Shown here one piece after another: positions 33,020-44,559 of a stretch of 64,000 nucleotides of DNA (position 1 is its first letter; every line of letters begins with the position of its first letter). Source of the stretch: Gari tellinella. Its lineage: Eukaryota > Mollusca > Bivalvia > Cardiida > Psammobiidae. The stretch is from contig OV277858.1 in NCBI GenBank assembly GCA_922989275.2, forward strand, positions 17,533,427 to 17,597,426. The letters run 5' to 3'. Under the pieces are notes generated by a model, which saw only the letters and a list, made by a program, of their open reading frames with translations, had not been told where the DNA came from and searched no databases. The translations under genes were made by a program, and so were the position numbers.

Positions 33020-34243
33020 GTATTAGTCTATTTATATTAAACTTTAAAACAAGCCGTCCACACTTTAACCTGGTGATTTGTAGCAAAAACAACTAATTCC
33101 AAAATGTGTCAAAAGTTGAAAAAATATTAAAATCAATTTTAAATTTTAACTTCATAACATCAATGTGTGACCACTAAAAATCACCATACACAATTTCAAC
33201 ACCTTAACATAAGTATTAAACTTCAAAACAACCCGTCCAAAAAAGTTTAACCTGGTATTGCGTAGCAAAAACCTATGTTCAAAACATGTCAAATTGTGAC
33301 AAAAAATAAAGTTATGTTTAGATTTCAACTGCACAACATCAATGTTTGACCCCAAATAAACCTTCATACACAAGTGCAGCGCAGCCCCCTAAAACAAGCA
33401 TTTAGCTTTGAAACAACCCGTTCAAAAAACTTTAACCTGGTGTTTTGTAGTCGAAAACCATAAGTCGAAAACATGTCAAATATTGACAATAAACAAAATT
33501 ATTTTTAGATTTCAACAGCAGAACATCAATCCCCCTTACACAAGAATTAAACTTTAAAACAACCCTTCCAAACATTCTTAACCTGGTGTTTGGTAAACAA
33601 CACCGAATCCAAAACATGTCAAATATTGACATTTTATAAAATTTTAACTTCATAACATCAATGTGTGACCACTAAAAATCACCATACACAATTTCAACAC
33701 CTTAACATAAGTATTAAACTTCAAAACAACCCGTCCAAAAAACTTTAACCTGGTATTGCGTAGCAAAAACCCATGTTCAAAACATGTCAAATTGTGACAA
33801 AAAATAAAGTTATGTTTAGATTTCAACTGCACAACATCAATGTTTGACCCCAAATAAACCTTCATACACAAGTGCAGCCCCCTAAAACAAGCATTTAGCT
33901 TAACACAACCCGTTCAAAAAATATAACCTGGTGTTTTGTAGTCGAAAACCATAAGTCCAAAACATGTCAAATATTGACAATAAACAAAATTATTTTTAGA
34001 TTTCAACAGCAGAACATCAATCCCCCTTACACAAGAATTAAACTTTAAGACAACCCTTCCAAACAATCTTAACCTGGTGTTTGGAAAACAACACCAAATC
34101 CAAAACATGTCAAATATTGACATTTTATAAAATTTTAACTTCATTACATCAATGTTCGACCGATAATAACCCCCCATACTATATTTCAGCACCCTAGCAC
34201 AACTTTTTAGCTTTAAAACAACCTGTCCAAAAAACTTTAACCA
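33020..34243 (-). repeat. Satellite with trimeric higher-order repeat (~495 bp)
   Basis: Monomers of about 146-185 bp share AAAACAACCCGTCCAAAAAA, TTTAACCTGGT and CAAAACATGTCAAAT. TTTAACCTGGT-type blocks recur near 33070, 33251, 33436, 33582, 33749, 33928, 34073 and 34242. Every third monomer is closest (33152-33373 and 33650-33871 are nearly identical, 498 bp apart), so the array has expanded as trimers. Near-identical minus-strand open frames are a by-product of the repetition. Confidence 0.85.
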
Positions 34244-34755
34244 TGGCCACTCTCACGCTCACGCATGCTCATTCACGCTCACACTCGCGCCGGTGTATGA
34301 CATTAGCTTTGATGTTCTACGAACAGGCGAACTAACAATGGGATCGTTTACCCTGGCTGCAAACATTATTTTGTTGTCGTCAAATTCAGGTGGCTTGCTT
34401 TACTAATTGCAAGATTAAATGCTGAATGTTTTATTTTGCGTGTATGTGATTTGTGTTAATCCGCGACATCATGATTTGGCGTTGGCACTCATGTCACGTA
34501 TTAAACTGCCATCAATACAATATTTAAGAATGCTGTCTTGGGCTAAAACTAAATTTGTGTCCAATTTAGTAACTGCCGCCGGTGTAACGCAGTAGAATGA
34601 CCCACCCGTACAAAATGACCCGGGGTCCTTATACTACGTAGGGAAATGACCCCAGTCCGTAAAATAAGGACCCCGTCGACTTGTAGTAGAATGACCCCCC
34701 TCACGCAGAGGAATGACCCACATAGAGAAATGACCCCCACCTTTTCAGCTTAATT

Positions 34756-34975
34756 GCCGTTACTGCTGCTGCTGTTTCTTCTACTACTACTGCTGTTTTT
34801 GCTGTTTGTGCTGCTGCTACTACTTCTGCTGCTGCTATTACTTCTGCAATTGTTGTTACTGCTGATACTACTACTACTTCCGATACTGTCGCTGCTGTAT
34901 AACCCCTATTGCTGCTACTTATACGACTATAACCGCTACTGCTACTATTACCTTTGTTTGCTTGAGTGTGCTGGG
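34756..34975 (+). repeat. Imperfect trinucleotide array (CTG/CTA/CTT)
   Basis: Phase-locked triplets dominated by CTG, CTA, CTT and TTG over about 220 bp, inner part of the left arm of the long-TIR element. It yields a leucine-only open frame that should not be read as a gene. Confidence 0.85.
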
Positions 34976-35358
34976 TTTTAACGCACTGCGACGCTGAAGG
35001 GTCATATAGAGCCGATATATGTATACTATATTTAGACGTGCAATGACCATACATACAAGTATGAAAACCTGAATATGCTTGTAGCACGGTTTGTCCACGA
35101 GTAATCTATAAACCTTTGTACAATGTACATGGCTTTGTTCCAATGCATTCAAGACAACGCTCTCTTTTAAAATAGAGATTTGAAAGAATCAAATGATAAA
35201 TAAAAGTTTATATAGAAACATCCATCTTTTGGAAAATGCATTTCATTTAATAATATTTAATAATACAGTGCTCCCTCTACATGAACACCTAAGTGGAGAT
35301 AAATAGTATGAGTATTGTTCGGCGTGAGTTGTTATAGGGAGGGCAACTGGTTTACATC

Positions 35359-35426
35359 GCAAACAGCTTGAATCAAGATCAGACGCAGCGTAACGCGGTC
35401 TCTGATCTGGATTAAAACTGTTTGTC
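35359..35426. mobile_element. Decayed hairpin, relative of the piggyBac-type MITE core
   Basis: GCAAACAGCTTGAATCAAGA then TCAGACGCAGCGTAACGCGG and the complementary arm ending AAAACTGTTTG. Same plan as 26975-27048, but no TTAA termini are visible around it. Confidence 0.6.
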
Positions 35427-36485
35427 ACATTCTTGTTTTCTCTGTCCAAATGCCATTTATGTGACTTTGAGAAAAACAGCAAACGGTTTTGCAGACGTGA
35501 AATGTTGAACATATTTTGTCTTGTTTCATGAACAGTGACAAGCGTTGTTGTGATGAGGGAATCATTCTTGGGAGGCCCGCTGTACAGAGAGGGAGCCTTG
35601 ACTGCACGTAGACATCTCACACCACTTGTACCTCCAAGATGCTGTCGGTTCATAACCGCAAGTGGAACATAGTAGACACATACCATAAACGAGCCTTCTA
35701 AGCTGAGGGTCTGACTCTACAATGTTCGTAACCAAACTTAAACAATATGCCAAATATTTATCTCTGACTTAGCCATGCTAGGTCACACTGTAAATTCATG
35801 TTCTTCTTGTGTATACTTATACTTATGACCCATTGTCCATACTTTATGAAGGAAAATGAAGGTCTGTATTCTACGTGAAAAAGCCTCTCCAACTCTCACC
35901 ACCCCTAATCGCGTAGAACCATATCTGATCATGGAAAAAGCCATATTATCACGTGCAACCCTACTGACAAGTATACTCGCCAGACAGTTTCCTTGCAAAC
36001 AGGATGGGTCTTGTGCACATGCATGTAGCAAATAACCATTGAAGCGTCTCATGTGAGACCCGACCTTTATATTTGATAGTTTGGTTAGAAATAACCTGGA
36101 AAAGCCTCTAGAGCCTCACCAGGTAAAGTGAGATTGGTGTACCTGCCGCCAGCTTATGCTGCATACTTTTGCACGCCTATGGATGGGGGAACCCCATCAA
36201 TGGAATGAGGAAATATCTTTAAAACAATGTAGCTGGTGGGAATATAATTGTCATATTCAAACAATGTAGACCCGAAGAAAAATACCTTACCGTAGACGCG
36301 TGGTGATTTACGCTGGTCGCCATAATTATTGAGCTTTGCGTGTCGTAGTGTTAGGACTAATGTTTATACTGCATAATACAATACTTACACATACCGGTAC
36401 TTCGCTCAGTAATTTTTATCAACACTGTTTAGATAAAAGATATTCCTGGTGAGTTTATTTGATTCTACGGTGACATTATTAAAAG

Positions 36486-36880
36486 GACTCGCATACATTG
36501 TTGGCATAAGAATGTAAACGTATGTCAAATGATTATATAAACAGTTACACACGTTAATATTAGTAAAGGATAAGAATTTATGCTAAAACTGCATGTTTAG
36601 CTCTGGCGGGATTCGAACTCTGGACACGCGTAAGAAAAAAAACTGACTCATACGTCTTAGCCACAAGGTCAACGAGTCATTCGTACCTATTTAACCTACT
36701 TTAGTGTACAGTGCATGAAAATACATTATTCTTTCCTATTTATGCCTGAGCGTACATAAAAGGTGCGAAATGGATTTCTTGCATTGATCGACGGAATAGA
36801 TTTTGCGAAAGATTTTTGAAGTCGTAAATGATTTTATTTATCTGGGCAAAGTGTTTAAGTGCATCGGGATGTTTGAGCTC
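36486..36880 (-). mobile_element. tRNA-headed SINE/MITE-like element, relative of 50847-51369
   Basis: The plus-strand left edge GGACTCGCATACATTG resembles the terminus of the element at 50847. At 36600-36685 the minus strand reads as a tRNA-like domain: TTGTGGCTAAGACG (A-box-like) and AGAGTTCGAATCCCGCC (B box). The text AGCTCTGGCGGGATTCGAAC parallels AGCTCTGATGGGATTCGAAC at 50990-51000. The right end is not defined. Confidence 0.6.
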
Positions 36881-36896
36881 ATTCTTTTTTTACTTC

Positions 36897-37480
36897 GTCT
36901 ACTACTGCTATTGTAAAAAGGTGTTGTTCTAACACTAGCAGCAGTAGCAGCAGCCATAGTAGTAGTTATATTAGTAGCAGTTAAGTAGCAGTTCTAGTAG
37001 TAGTACATGTAGTAGAAATGGAGGCAGTGGTAGCAGTTGTTATGCAGCAACAATAGGAGGAGATTATCGGTAGGAGAAGAGGTAGTAGTAACAGTAGTAT
37101 TACCAACAACACCAGCATTATAACTATAAATGGTAGCAGTGGAAGCACTAGTAAAAGAAGCAGTAACAGGAGTAGAAATAGTAGTAGTTACAATAGAGGC
37201 AGCAACAGTAGCAGAAACAACTGCACCAGCAGCAGTAGAAGTAGTAGTTCCAGTAATAGCAGCTGTACAAAAAAGCAGTAGTAGTATCAGCAGCAAAAGA
37301 AGTAGTATATTATAAGTAGAGGTGCTAGGAGAAACAACAGTATTAGCAGCAGCAACATCATCAAAAAGAGTAGTATAATTGTAGTACATGTAGTTGTAGA
37401 AACAGTAGTCGTGGCATTAGTTACAGCAGCAGAAGCAAACAATGTTGTACTAGAAGTACTTGAAATTAGACATGGCATCA
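36897..37480 (-). repeat. Imperfect trinucleotide array (CAG/TAG/AAC)
   Basis: Triplets such as GCAGTAGCAGCAG and TAGTAGTAG fill most of this stretch, mirroring 34756-34975 in reverse complement, with a further patch at 37560-37650. Ser/Thr/Ala/Leu-only open frames on both strands are consequences of the triplet composition. Confidence 0.8.
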
Positions 37481-37879
37481 AAGTTGGTAATATATTCTTA
37501 CACGATAAAGAAACTGTACATTAGGTTTGAGGGACTTGTGGTATAATAATGGTGTTAGTATATTTGTATTAGAAGTAGTAGAGGTGATCTAAAAGCAATA
37601 GCAGCAGCAGCAGTAGTACTAACAGATGTTGTATAAATAGTAACAACAACAGTGTAACAGAAAAAAGGGGGGTCATTTTCTACGGGGGTCGTTCCTCTGC
37701 GTGAGGGTGGGTCATTTTTCTACGTAGTAAAACGACCCGGGTCATTTTACTACGTAGTGAAATGACCCATTGGTCATTTCAGCAGGGGTGGGTCATTCCA
37801 CTGCGTTACACGGCAATTGTCGGTATTACTAATCGCTATTTGTGAACGAAGTATATGGATTTTATAACATGTGTTAGTA

Positions 37880-38407
37880 TAGGTTAGACCATGGTTGCAA
37901 GCGAATAAACGATATAGTTCGAGGGGGCGTAGCCCCCGAGAACTATGTCGTTTATTCGCGCGCAACCATGGTCTAACCTATTTAGCACTGGCTTGGGCTC
38001 GAGGAAAACAAGAAAACCATTCGTTTCTGATTTCTGTTTTAGACGAAAAAGTCATTTTGATTGTAATATTTTACTAAAATGAAAGGTTATTTAAAATGAT
38101 AAGTTTGAGACATTAAGCATGCTTTAACACCAACATAAATAACGCTTATTGAAGCTCTATATGTAAGCACAATTCATTAGTAATTGTCTTTAAAGTCTAG
38201 GTCTCACTGTACATAATATAACGTCATGAAGCGTGTGCAGTTCACCTCTGACCTCAGCTAATTTTAGAATTGTGACGTCAAATTGCCTTGAGATGACGGA
38301 AGCTTGGAATAAGTGAACAGTTTGTTAGTTATTCCATGGTTTGTTGAAATAAACGATATATTCACAGGTTTTTGAGGTATCTGATTGGCCGAGAGCTCCA
38401 AGCCATG
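37880..38407 (+). repeat. Repeat family B, copy 2, with perfect-type hairpin head
   Basis: Begins with a 101-bp hairpin (37880-37980): TAGGTTAGACCATGGTTGC ... GTTCGAGGGGGCG / TAGCCCCCGAGAAC ... GCAACCATGGTCTAACCTA. The following ~427 bp match 49506-49931 almost base for base, ending at GGCCGAGAGCTCCAAGCCAT. After that the two loci diverge. No open frame of note. It could be a MITE or a SINE-like unit with a structured 5' end. Confidence 0.8.
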
Positions 38408-40008
38408 TGCTAAGGCTGATTTGATCAGCATTTACTGAACTTTCGTATATATAAACCTTTTTAAAACTGCTCACTATTTTATCTGGTATGTTCATTAATA
38501 TACACGATTGCTGAATGTTATAATTTTAAGTGTTGATGTTAACTGTGTGATAATATTTTGACCGGTTGGTGTACGTCTTTTGATCTAAAATGTTTGGTTT
38601 TGCATGCTAGATTTTTGGACCGGGCATGTAAAACGTAAATGAATAATCCAAATAATATAATGGCTAAATGCCGCTGTGAACGAACAGACCGATGTTTAAC
38701 ACTGTTGTACATCTGAACGAGGTTGGTTTTACTAAAGCTGTATATGGTCCACAATGGTTTTTCAAAATAAACGACTCAAACTATTATCGGTTCAAGTATG
38801 TACGGCAAATTACAACTTAATTCAGGATAAACGTTGTGTGGAAGATTCTTACACCGCATGTTAAGATAACTGTATCTAGTCCAACGTCCTTTAGCATGCA
38901 AACAAACCTTATAGTACGACATCTAATGTTCATCAATACTCTCCAATAGTCAATCATTGCACCCCCATGATTATTAAATTGACATGGGTACGGAATAATT
39001 ATTTACGAATCGGAATAACACACGCATAACTGTTCTAATCAATTGAAACACATGACTTTTAGCGCATATTAAAATAAGAGTTAGCTGCTTAGACGTAAGC
39101 TGCGTTGTTTGATATATTAAGAATAGGAAAAGTTGGTTTATTGAAGATAAAATAATTTTGGACACCTTGCTGTTGCTTGTGTACTCATTTTGACGCAAGT
39201 TTGGCATTCCTGTTCGCCTAGGCCCATTTTCTCTTAGACCATTTGTGTAGATGGCCAACGATCATTCAAACATGTCGTTTCTGAGTAAAATGTAATGTTT
39301 GGAGGCCATCGATGGGCATCGATACGGTACTTGAACACGCTACACGTTTGTCACATATTTATACACTGTTACCTCACGTATTTACGGAGATCAATAAGCA
39401 CAATCACACTTATTTTATTTTCTGGTATTTATTTTCATACACACAATTATCGTTTTAATATACGGACATTGTACCGAAGCAATACACTTCATTTAACAAT
39501 TATTTCCAAGACAGGACGTTATGTATGATTACCAAACATAGTAACAAATAGACAAATAGAAGGCTGGGATAGAAATGACAATATTCGTGTTATATCTCTG
39601 TCGTACATTACTCCAATTAATATTTCTTATAGGATTATTAGCGAAGATATTGAATCCACGTGTTAACGTAATCGTGAATTTACTCGAAAACTATATTCCG
39701 GTTTAACATTATTGTCGCCTATTCTTTTTTTTCTAAACAGTTTTGAAAGTAATATCATTCGCTACGGTTTCTAACAAGTTACTGCTTATTTCGATGATAC
39801 AAATTAAAGCACAACGTGCATAAATTTTAGTTCAAATGTAGGCTGGAATAGTTAAAATAAGTTATATAGATGCATATGATTTAACTATTTTAATTGTTAG
39901 TTCAAGTGTGCAAAATCTTAACAGTCAATATGAAAACTGTTGCAAGCTACAAACCTAAAGCAGTGGACAATTCAACAACCAATTTATAGTGACTCTGTAT
40001 CGTCGTAT
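38408..40008. other. Unassigned sequence
   Basis: No recognised gene or repeat; open frames are 94 codons or fewer and have no family resemblance. Confidence 0.4.
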
Positions 40009-40980
40009 CGTCGTGTGAGTCTTACAACGTTCTATCTCACATGAGGGTTGTTTTGAGAAAATCGACTTTAAAGTTTTGGACCAATTAAACAGCATTATTT
40101 TGATGGATTTTGAAAATTCTTTCGACTTTACCTAATGAATTGTGAATGCAAAGGGTTCCATTTAAAGTTTTATGAGGATTGTAAGCATGCTTTTTGAGAT
40201 ATATCTTACTTTCGGTTTGAGATAGATCATTTCTCCAACTCTACCTTCTATTTCACTCATTATTACAATGTTCTATGTCCATTTTGTGGAGATAGAACAT
40301 TATTAACAATACAGTTTCAGACAACTGCATGAACAATTACAGTATTACAATGTTCTATGTCCATTCTAAATACTCCCCATAGGGGATATTTTTGCTTATT
40401 TTGATGAAATTATCCCCTCGGCCAAGAAATACAGGTCGCTGACAAGCACATAAAATAGAATACTTCTTAAGAATTGGGTTTGGTTTGTTGTTGTTGTTAA
40501 CATCCGTACATGCGACCTCGGTTTATAAAGTCTCCCTTGTGCGACTTGGCTTGGTGGGACTTCTTTAAAGGGGTATTCTGTTTTACTTTCATATTGTTTT
40601 AAGCAGTTATCTGCTTTAAATTAATCACTTTACTTTGACCTACACATGTAGTTAAAGATACATGGGTATTTCGCCGATTACACTGTACACCAAAAACCAT
40701 GAAGGTCGCAGCCATTTTGGAAATTTCTGTCACGTGATCCAATTGGAACACAATGACTGGATAAATTGGACATAGATCGTTGTAAGACTAAACAAAACGT
40801 TAAAAATGGAGATAGAACATTGTAATATTGGCGATAACTTCAAACAGAAAGCTCGGATAAAAAAATATGATTTGCACCAGGAGATAGCTCTTGAAAATAG
40901 CGTTCTAACGGTATATAGAACTCTATTTGTTTACAAATTGGACATAGAACGTTGTAAGACTCACGCGACGGTATGTTATC
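40009..40980 (-). repeat. Repeat family A, copy 3 (left arm of inverted pair)
   Basis: Terminus CGTCGTGTGAGTCTTACAAC at the left and GTTGTAAGACTCACGCGACG at the right, so the unit has its own inverted ends. Internally it shares with 41585-42560 (inverted) CGACTTTAAAGTTTTGGACC, TTTGTTGTTGTTGTTAACAT, GGTATTTCGCCGATT and TCACGTGATCCAATTGGAAC, among others. Confidence 0.85.
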
Positions 40981-41584
40981 TCTGTACATCAATGGTTATA
41001 CGGGGAAGCAAACTTGTAAGGTTTATTTCTCATTGTCCTCTGACATGTCTTGCTGATAAATAGGCTGATAAGCTGAATGGATATACACTGTTGTAAATGT
41101 CAAAGGCCGAAGTAATTTGCTATACAAATTTATTCATTGTGTGCTACCTTGATGCCGTTATGTATGCTCCAATACTGAAATGTTAGTTTTCAAACTACTA
41201 AGATGATAAACTATTCACCAGTTTTACTTATTTGATATTGGGTTTTCAGTTAAAAAAAAATACCACAAAAGTAAGTGTTACAGCATACCATTGGACATTT
41301 TCAACATAATGTTAAAGGCTACAAAGTACCATCGTAAACATTTTGTCAAAAGCGCCCGAAACAATCGTACGAGAATAGAGACTGACTACTTGTTGGGAAA
41401 TTTGGTATACAACACAATATGGAGAAGAACACAGATGATATAAAGTGTGTGTTTTTAAACGTGTTGTGTTGAAATAAAACTAGAATACGGCCTCTGTATA
41501 GCAATTTGTGAAGACGTTAAATGTTTGTTACCTCCGTAACGTTTCGGATACCATTAACCTTTAGTATTAAAAGGTGCTTAAAGC
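40981..41584. other. Spacer between inverted repeat A units
   Basis: About 600 bp, AT-rich, no recognised feature. It lies between the two head-to-head family A copies. Confidence 0.5.
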
Positions 41585-42560
41585 TATAGTCTACAACTTT
41601 CATACTTGCAAAGATTTCTATGTATATTTTGTAAACAAATATAGTTTTATATACCGATGGAGAGCTGTTTTCAAATGCTATCTCGTGGTGCAAATCATAT
41701 GTTTAACCGAGCTTTCTATTTGAAGTTATCGCCAGTATTACAATGTTCTATCTCCATTTTCAACGTTATGTTTAGTCTTTCAATGATCTATGTCCAATTT
41801 ATCCAGTCATTGTGTTCCAATTGGATCACGTGACAGAAATTTCTAAAATGGCTGCGACCTTCATGGTTATTGGCGTACAGTTTAATAGGCGAAATGCCCA
41901 TGTATCTTTAACTACATGTGTAGGTCAAAGTAAAGTGATTAATTTAAAGCAGATAGCTGTTTAAAACAATATGAAAGCAAAACTGAATACCTCTTTAAAG
42001 AGGTCCCACCAAGCAAAGTCGTACAAGGGAGACTTTATAAACCGAGGTCGCATGTACGGATGTTAACAACAACAACAAACCAAACCCCACTATTAAAAAG
42101 TATTCCGTTTTGTCTGCTTGTAAGCGATCTGTATTTCTTGGCCGAGGGGATAATTTCATCAGAATAAGCAAACATATCCCGTATGGGGAGTATTTAGAAT
42201 GGACATAGATCATTGTAATAATGTAATTGTTCATGCAATTGTCTAAAAAATGTATTGTTAATAATGTTCTATCTCCACAAAATGGACATAGAACATTGTA
42301 ACAATGAGTGAAATAGAAGATAGAGTTTGAGAAAGTATCTATCTCAAACCGAAAGTAAGTTATCTCAAAAAACATGCTTACAATCCTCATAAAACTTTAA
42401 CTGGAACCCTTTGCATTCACAATTCATCAGGTTAAGTATTAAGAATTTTCCAAATCCATCAAAACTATGCTTTTTTCATTGGTCCAAAACTTTAAAGTCG
42501 ATTTTCTCAAAACCACCCTCATATAAGATAGAACGTTGTAAGACTGACACGGCGAAATGT
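41585..42560 (+). repeat. Repeat family A, copy 4 (right arm of inverted pair)
   Basis: Mirror of copy 3 and same orientation as copy 1. It runs through GTTCCAATTGGATCACGTGA (41813) and GGTCCAAAACTTTAAAGTCG (42480) to TAAGACTGACACGGCG (42540-42555). The inner terminus is more decayed than that of copy 3. Confidence 0.85.
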
Positions 42561-42790
42561 TGTGGTATTTGGTAGAATTGACCCTCAGTATACGTGTTTG
42601 TTATAAGCTGATTCAATATGGCCATGTACCCTTAGTCCATGCTTATATTTCTTTTCGATAAGCATGAAGACACCAAAAGGGCAACATAATAGCGAAGGCA
42701 TCGACGAGATGTTGACTTGAATTATTGCTCTATATAAGTCAGCTATAGGGCTGTTTTTGAAGGAAAACAAATCAATATGAGAGTCGAGTA

Positions 42791-42848
42791 GTCTTGGATC
42801 CTGACCAGATGCCGCGTTACACGGCGTCCGAGCGGGATCCAAACTGTC
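42791..42848. mobile_element. Decayed hairpin, relative of the piggyBac-type MITE core
   Basis: GTCTTGGATCCTGACCAGAT then GCCGCGTTACACGGCGTC and the complementary arm GCGGGATCCAAACTGTC. No TTAA termini seen. Confidence 0.6.
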
Positions 42849-43209
42849 TACAAAAGTCTAATTTTTACGCGTTTGTCAGTGTAAGAGTTAATCTGTAATA
42901 ACTATACACATGAAAGGTACATATATAACAGGTCTTACTTTTTTGTTTATGTATGGAAGGTATAAATATGGTCTCGAGTGATTACCTTTTAACTCAGCTA
43001 GGGACGATAACACTCGTCATCTATAAAATATTGATATTATAGGAACACATTTGTCACATGCGAACAGTGTATACTCGGATCTGTCTATAAATATATTGTT
43101 ATCATCTTTATTAACCTGAATAATTCAGGACCATATTTAATGCCAAAATCATTGTACAATATCAGAACCCAGTTATTATGGGGGTAATCAATATACATGT
43201 ATAACATTC
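42849..43209. other. Unassigned sequence
   Basis: No recognised feature. Confidence 0.35.
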
Positions 43210-43900
43210 AAAGGTAAATGCTTACTTTTCACCTCATGGATCGACTCTGAAATTCTATTCATAAATGAGGTCATACATTATAATGGCGAAATTTATAAAA
43301 ACTTAATAAACAAACTAAACATTTGGAGCAACTGGTTTTTCTAAATTTACAAAATTAAAAGCAGCAATTCCGAATGCCTGGAACACCATTTTGAAATCAG
43401 ACCAATCCATAAAAACACAAGTTAGTATTAACACAAAACCAATTTTCGGTAAAAATTGTAATATCACTAAATTAGACAACAAGGATATAAAGAGAAAATT
43501 TGTTGCAAATCAATTTGAAACTCCGTACATACACAAATTATTGGAGGAAAAACTGAAAGAAAAGTTCAGTTGCATGAAGTCTGCTACACAATGAATATTC
43601 TGTATATAGACAGCAGACTAAACAAGCTTAAAGTCAAACTTATCCATGAAATCATTGCAACTAATGAAAACCTTTTTACTTGGAAACTAATACAAACCCC
43701 ATTCTGCAAGTGATGTAATGAAATTGAAACATTCGAACATTTTTTCATCTATTGTCCGTATCGCAATACCTTTTGGATCAAAATACATAATCTTCTTTCA
43801 AAATAGGCATTATCACCGTATAGCAACGACTCCGGAAATAGGTACCAGCAAATCGATAAATAGATGGTCGTTTATACAGGGGCATGTTAATAAAATGCAA
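43210..43900 (+). pseudogene. L1/Tx1-like LINE relic, C-terminal end
   Basis: Fragments in shifting frames: LFINEVIHYNGEIYKNLIN, then ILKSDQSIKTQVSINTKPIF (43391-43450), YTMNILYIDSRLNKLKVKLI and LFTWKLIQTPFCK followed by CNEIETFEHFFIYCP (about 43665-43758). The last two blocks are the typical end of L1/Tx1-type LINE ORF2 proteins (a Cys/His-rich tail with the EHxF..C pattern). Several stops. It could be from the same family as 28976-31440; no RT core is present here. Confidence 0.65.
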
Positions 43901-44204
43901 AAATTGTGGTAAATAGGAGGATCTAGAATTGCATTTCTTGTAATTTACTGATAGAAAGATACAACAATTAGTAGGCTCTTCCTGATTCTACCTAAACTAT
44001 GTGTGGATACCTCTTTGATTGCATAATTCCCGGGTTGGTACAACAAAAACAGCAGCGAGTAAGACAAAAACGTTCTCTCAAGCACATTTCTTATCTTCTT
44101 ACCCACACTTTCAAGCGTTTTTTGGCATCATATTACAGATATAACGTCTGTACAAGCGATGAATACAGCTTATGAGCGAACATGGCTTTGAAATTGACTA
44201 AAGA

Positions 44205-44295
44205 AGAAAGGTGCCGGTGTACGGCGAATAGGTCTTTATGTCTTGATGACTGTACGGTGAATAGCTCGAGAAGTGTACGGCGAATAGCTCTATAT
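44205..44295 (+). repeat. Short triplicated motif
   Basis: The phrase TGTACGGYGAATAG occurs near 44217, 44251 and 44275, with GAATAGCTC in two of them. No function apparent. Confidence 0.5.
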
Positions 44296-44559
44296 AATTA
44301 CATGAATTTTAACACGAAATGTACGACGTCCTGAATGGTAAAGTATAAGGTCGGAGTTCCATTGCTGCCTGATACACTATACGTTTGTAATCCAAGATCC
44401 GCATCTGTGAAATTTGCTCGCTTATTAACCGCTTATATGGACTTTGAATTCGAAATAACAATGAGACTGGTAGAACAGTGAAATGAAAACAATCTTGTAA
44501 TTGGGACATAGAGAAATTTACAAATTGACTTTAAAATGTCCATATGGTTAGACAAATAA

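Larger units (their letters stand above)
34572..37817. mobile_element. 3.2-kb element with long inverted ends rich in GGGTCATT and CTACGTAG
   Basis: The left end (34572-34740) reads AACTGCCGCCGGTGTAACGC then AGTAGAATGACCCACCC; the right end (37672-37817) is its reverse complement, finishing GTGGGTCATTCCACTGCGTT then ACACGGCAATTG. Both ends are packed with GGGTCATT (or AATGACCC), CTCACGCAGAGGAA and ACTACGTAG. Just inside are trinucleotide-rich arms, also inverted relative to each other (34756-34975 CTG/CTA-type; 36897-37480 CAG/TAG-type). The ~1.9-kb core holds a decayed hairpin and a SINE-like element and no transposase. It looks like a foldback or other non-autonomous DNA element; no superfamily is assigned. 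Confidence 0.75.

Noticed and set aside
33152..33871. Two near-identical 73-codon minus-strand frames, like a gene duplication
   Set aside because: They are equivalent positions in a higher-order satellite 498 bp apart; neighbouring monomers have the frame broken.
33020..34243. Regularly spaced repeats as a possible CRISPR array
   Set aside because: Adjacent diverged monomers without unique spacers, in a eukaryotic context full of LINEs and SINEs.
34754..34981. Leucine-rich open frame
   Set aside because: Product of a CTN trinucleotide array in the long-TIR element.
35243..35686. 147-codon minus-strand open frame as a host exon
   Set aside because: Runs through the decayed hairpin at 35359-35426 and matches no family I know; it lies in the core of a mobile element.
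36994..37481. Ser/Thr/Ala-rich and Leu-rich open frames on both strands
   Set aside because: Product of CAG/TAG-type triplets; no non-repetitive sequence.
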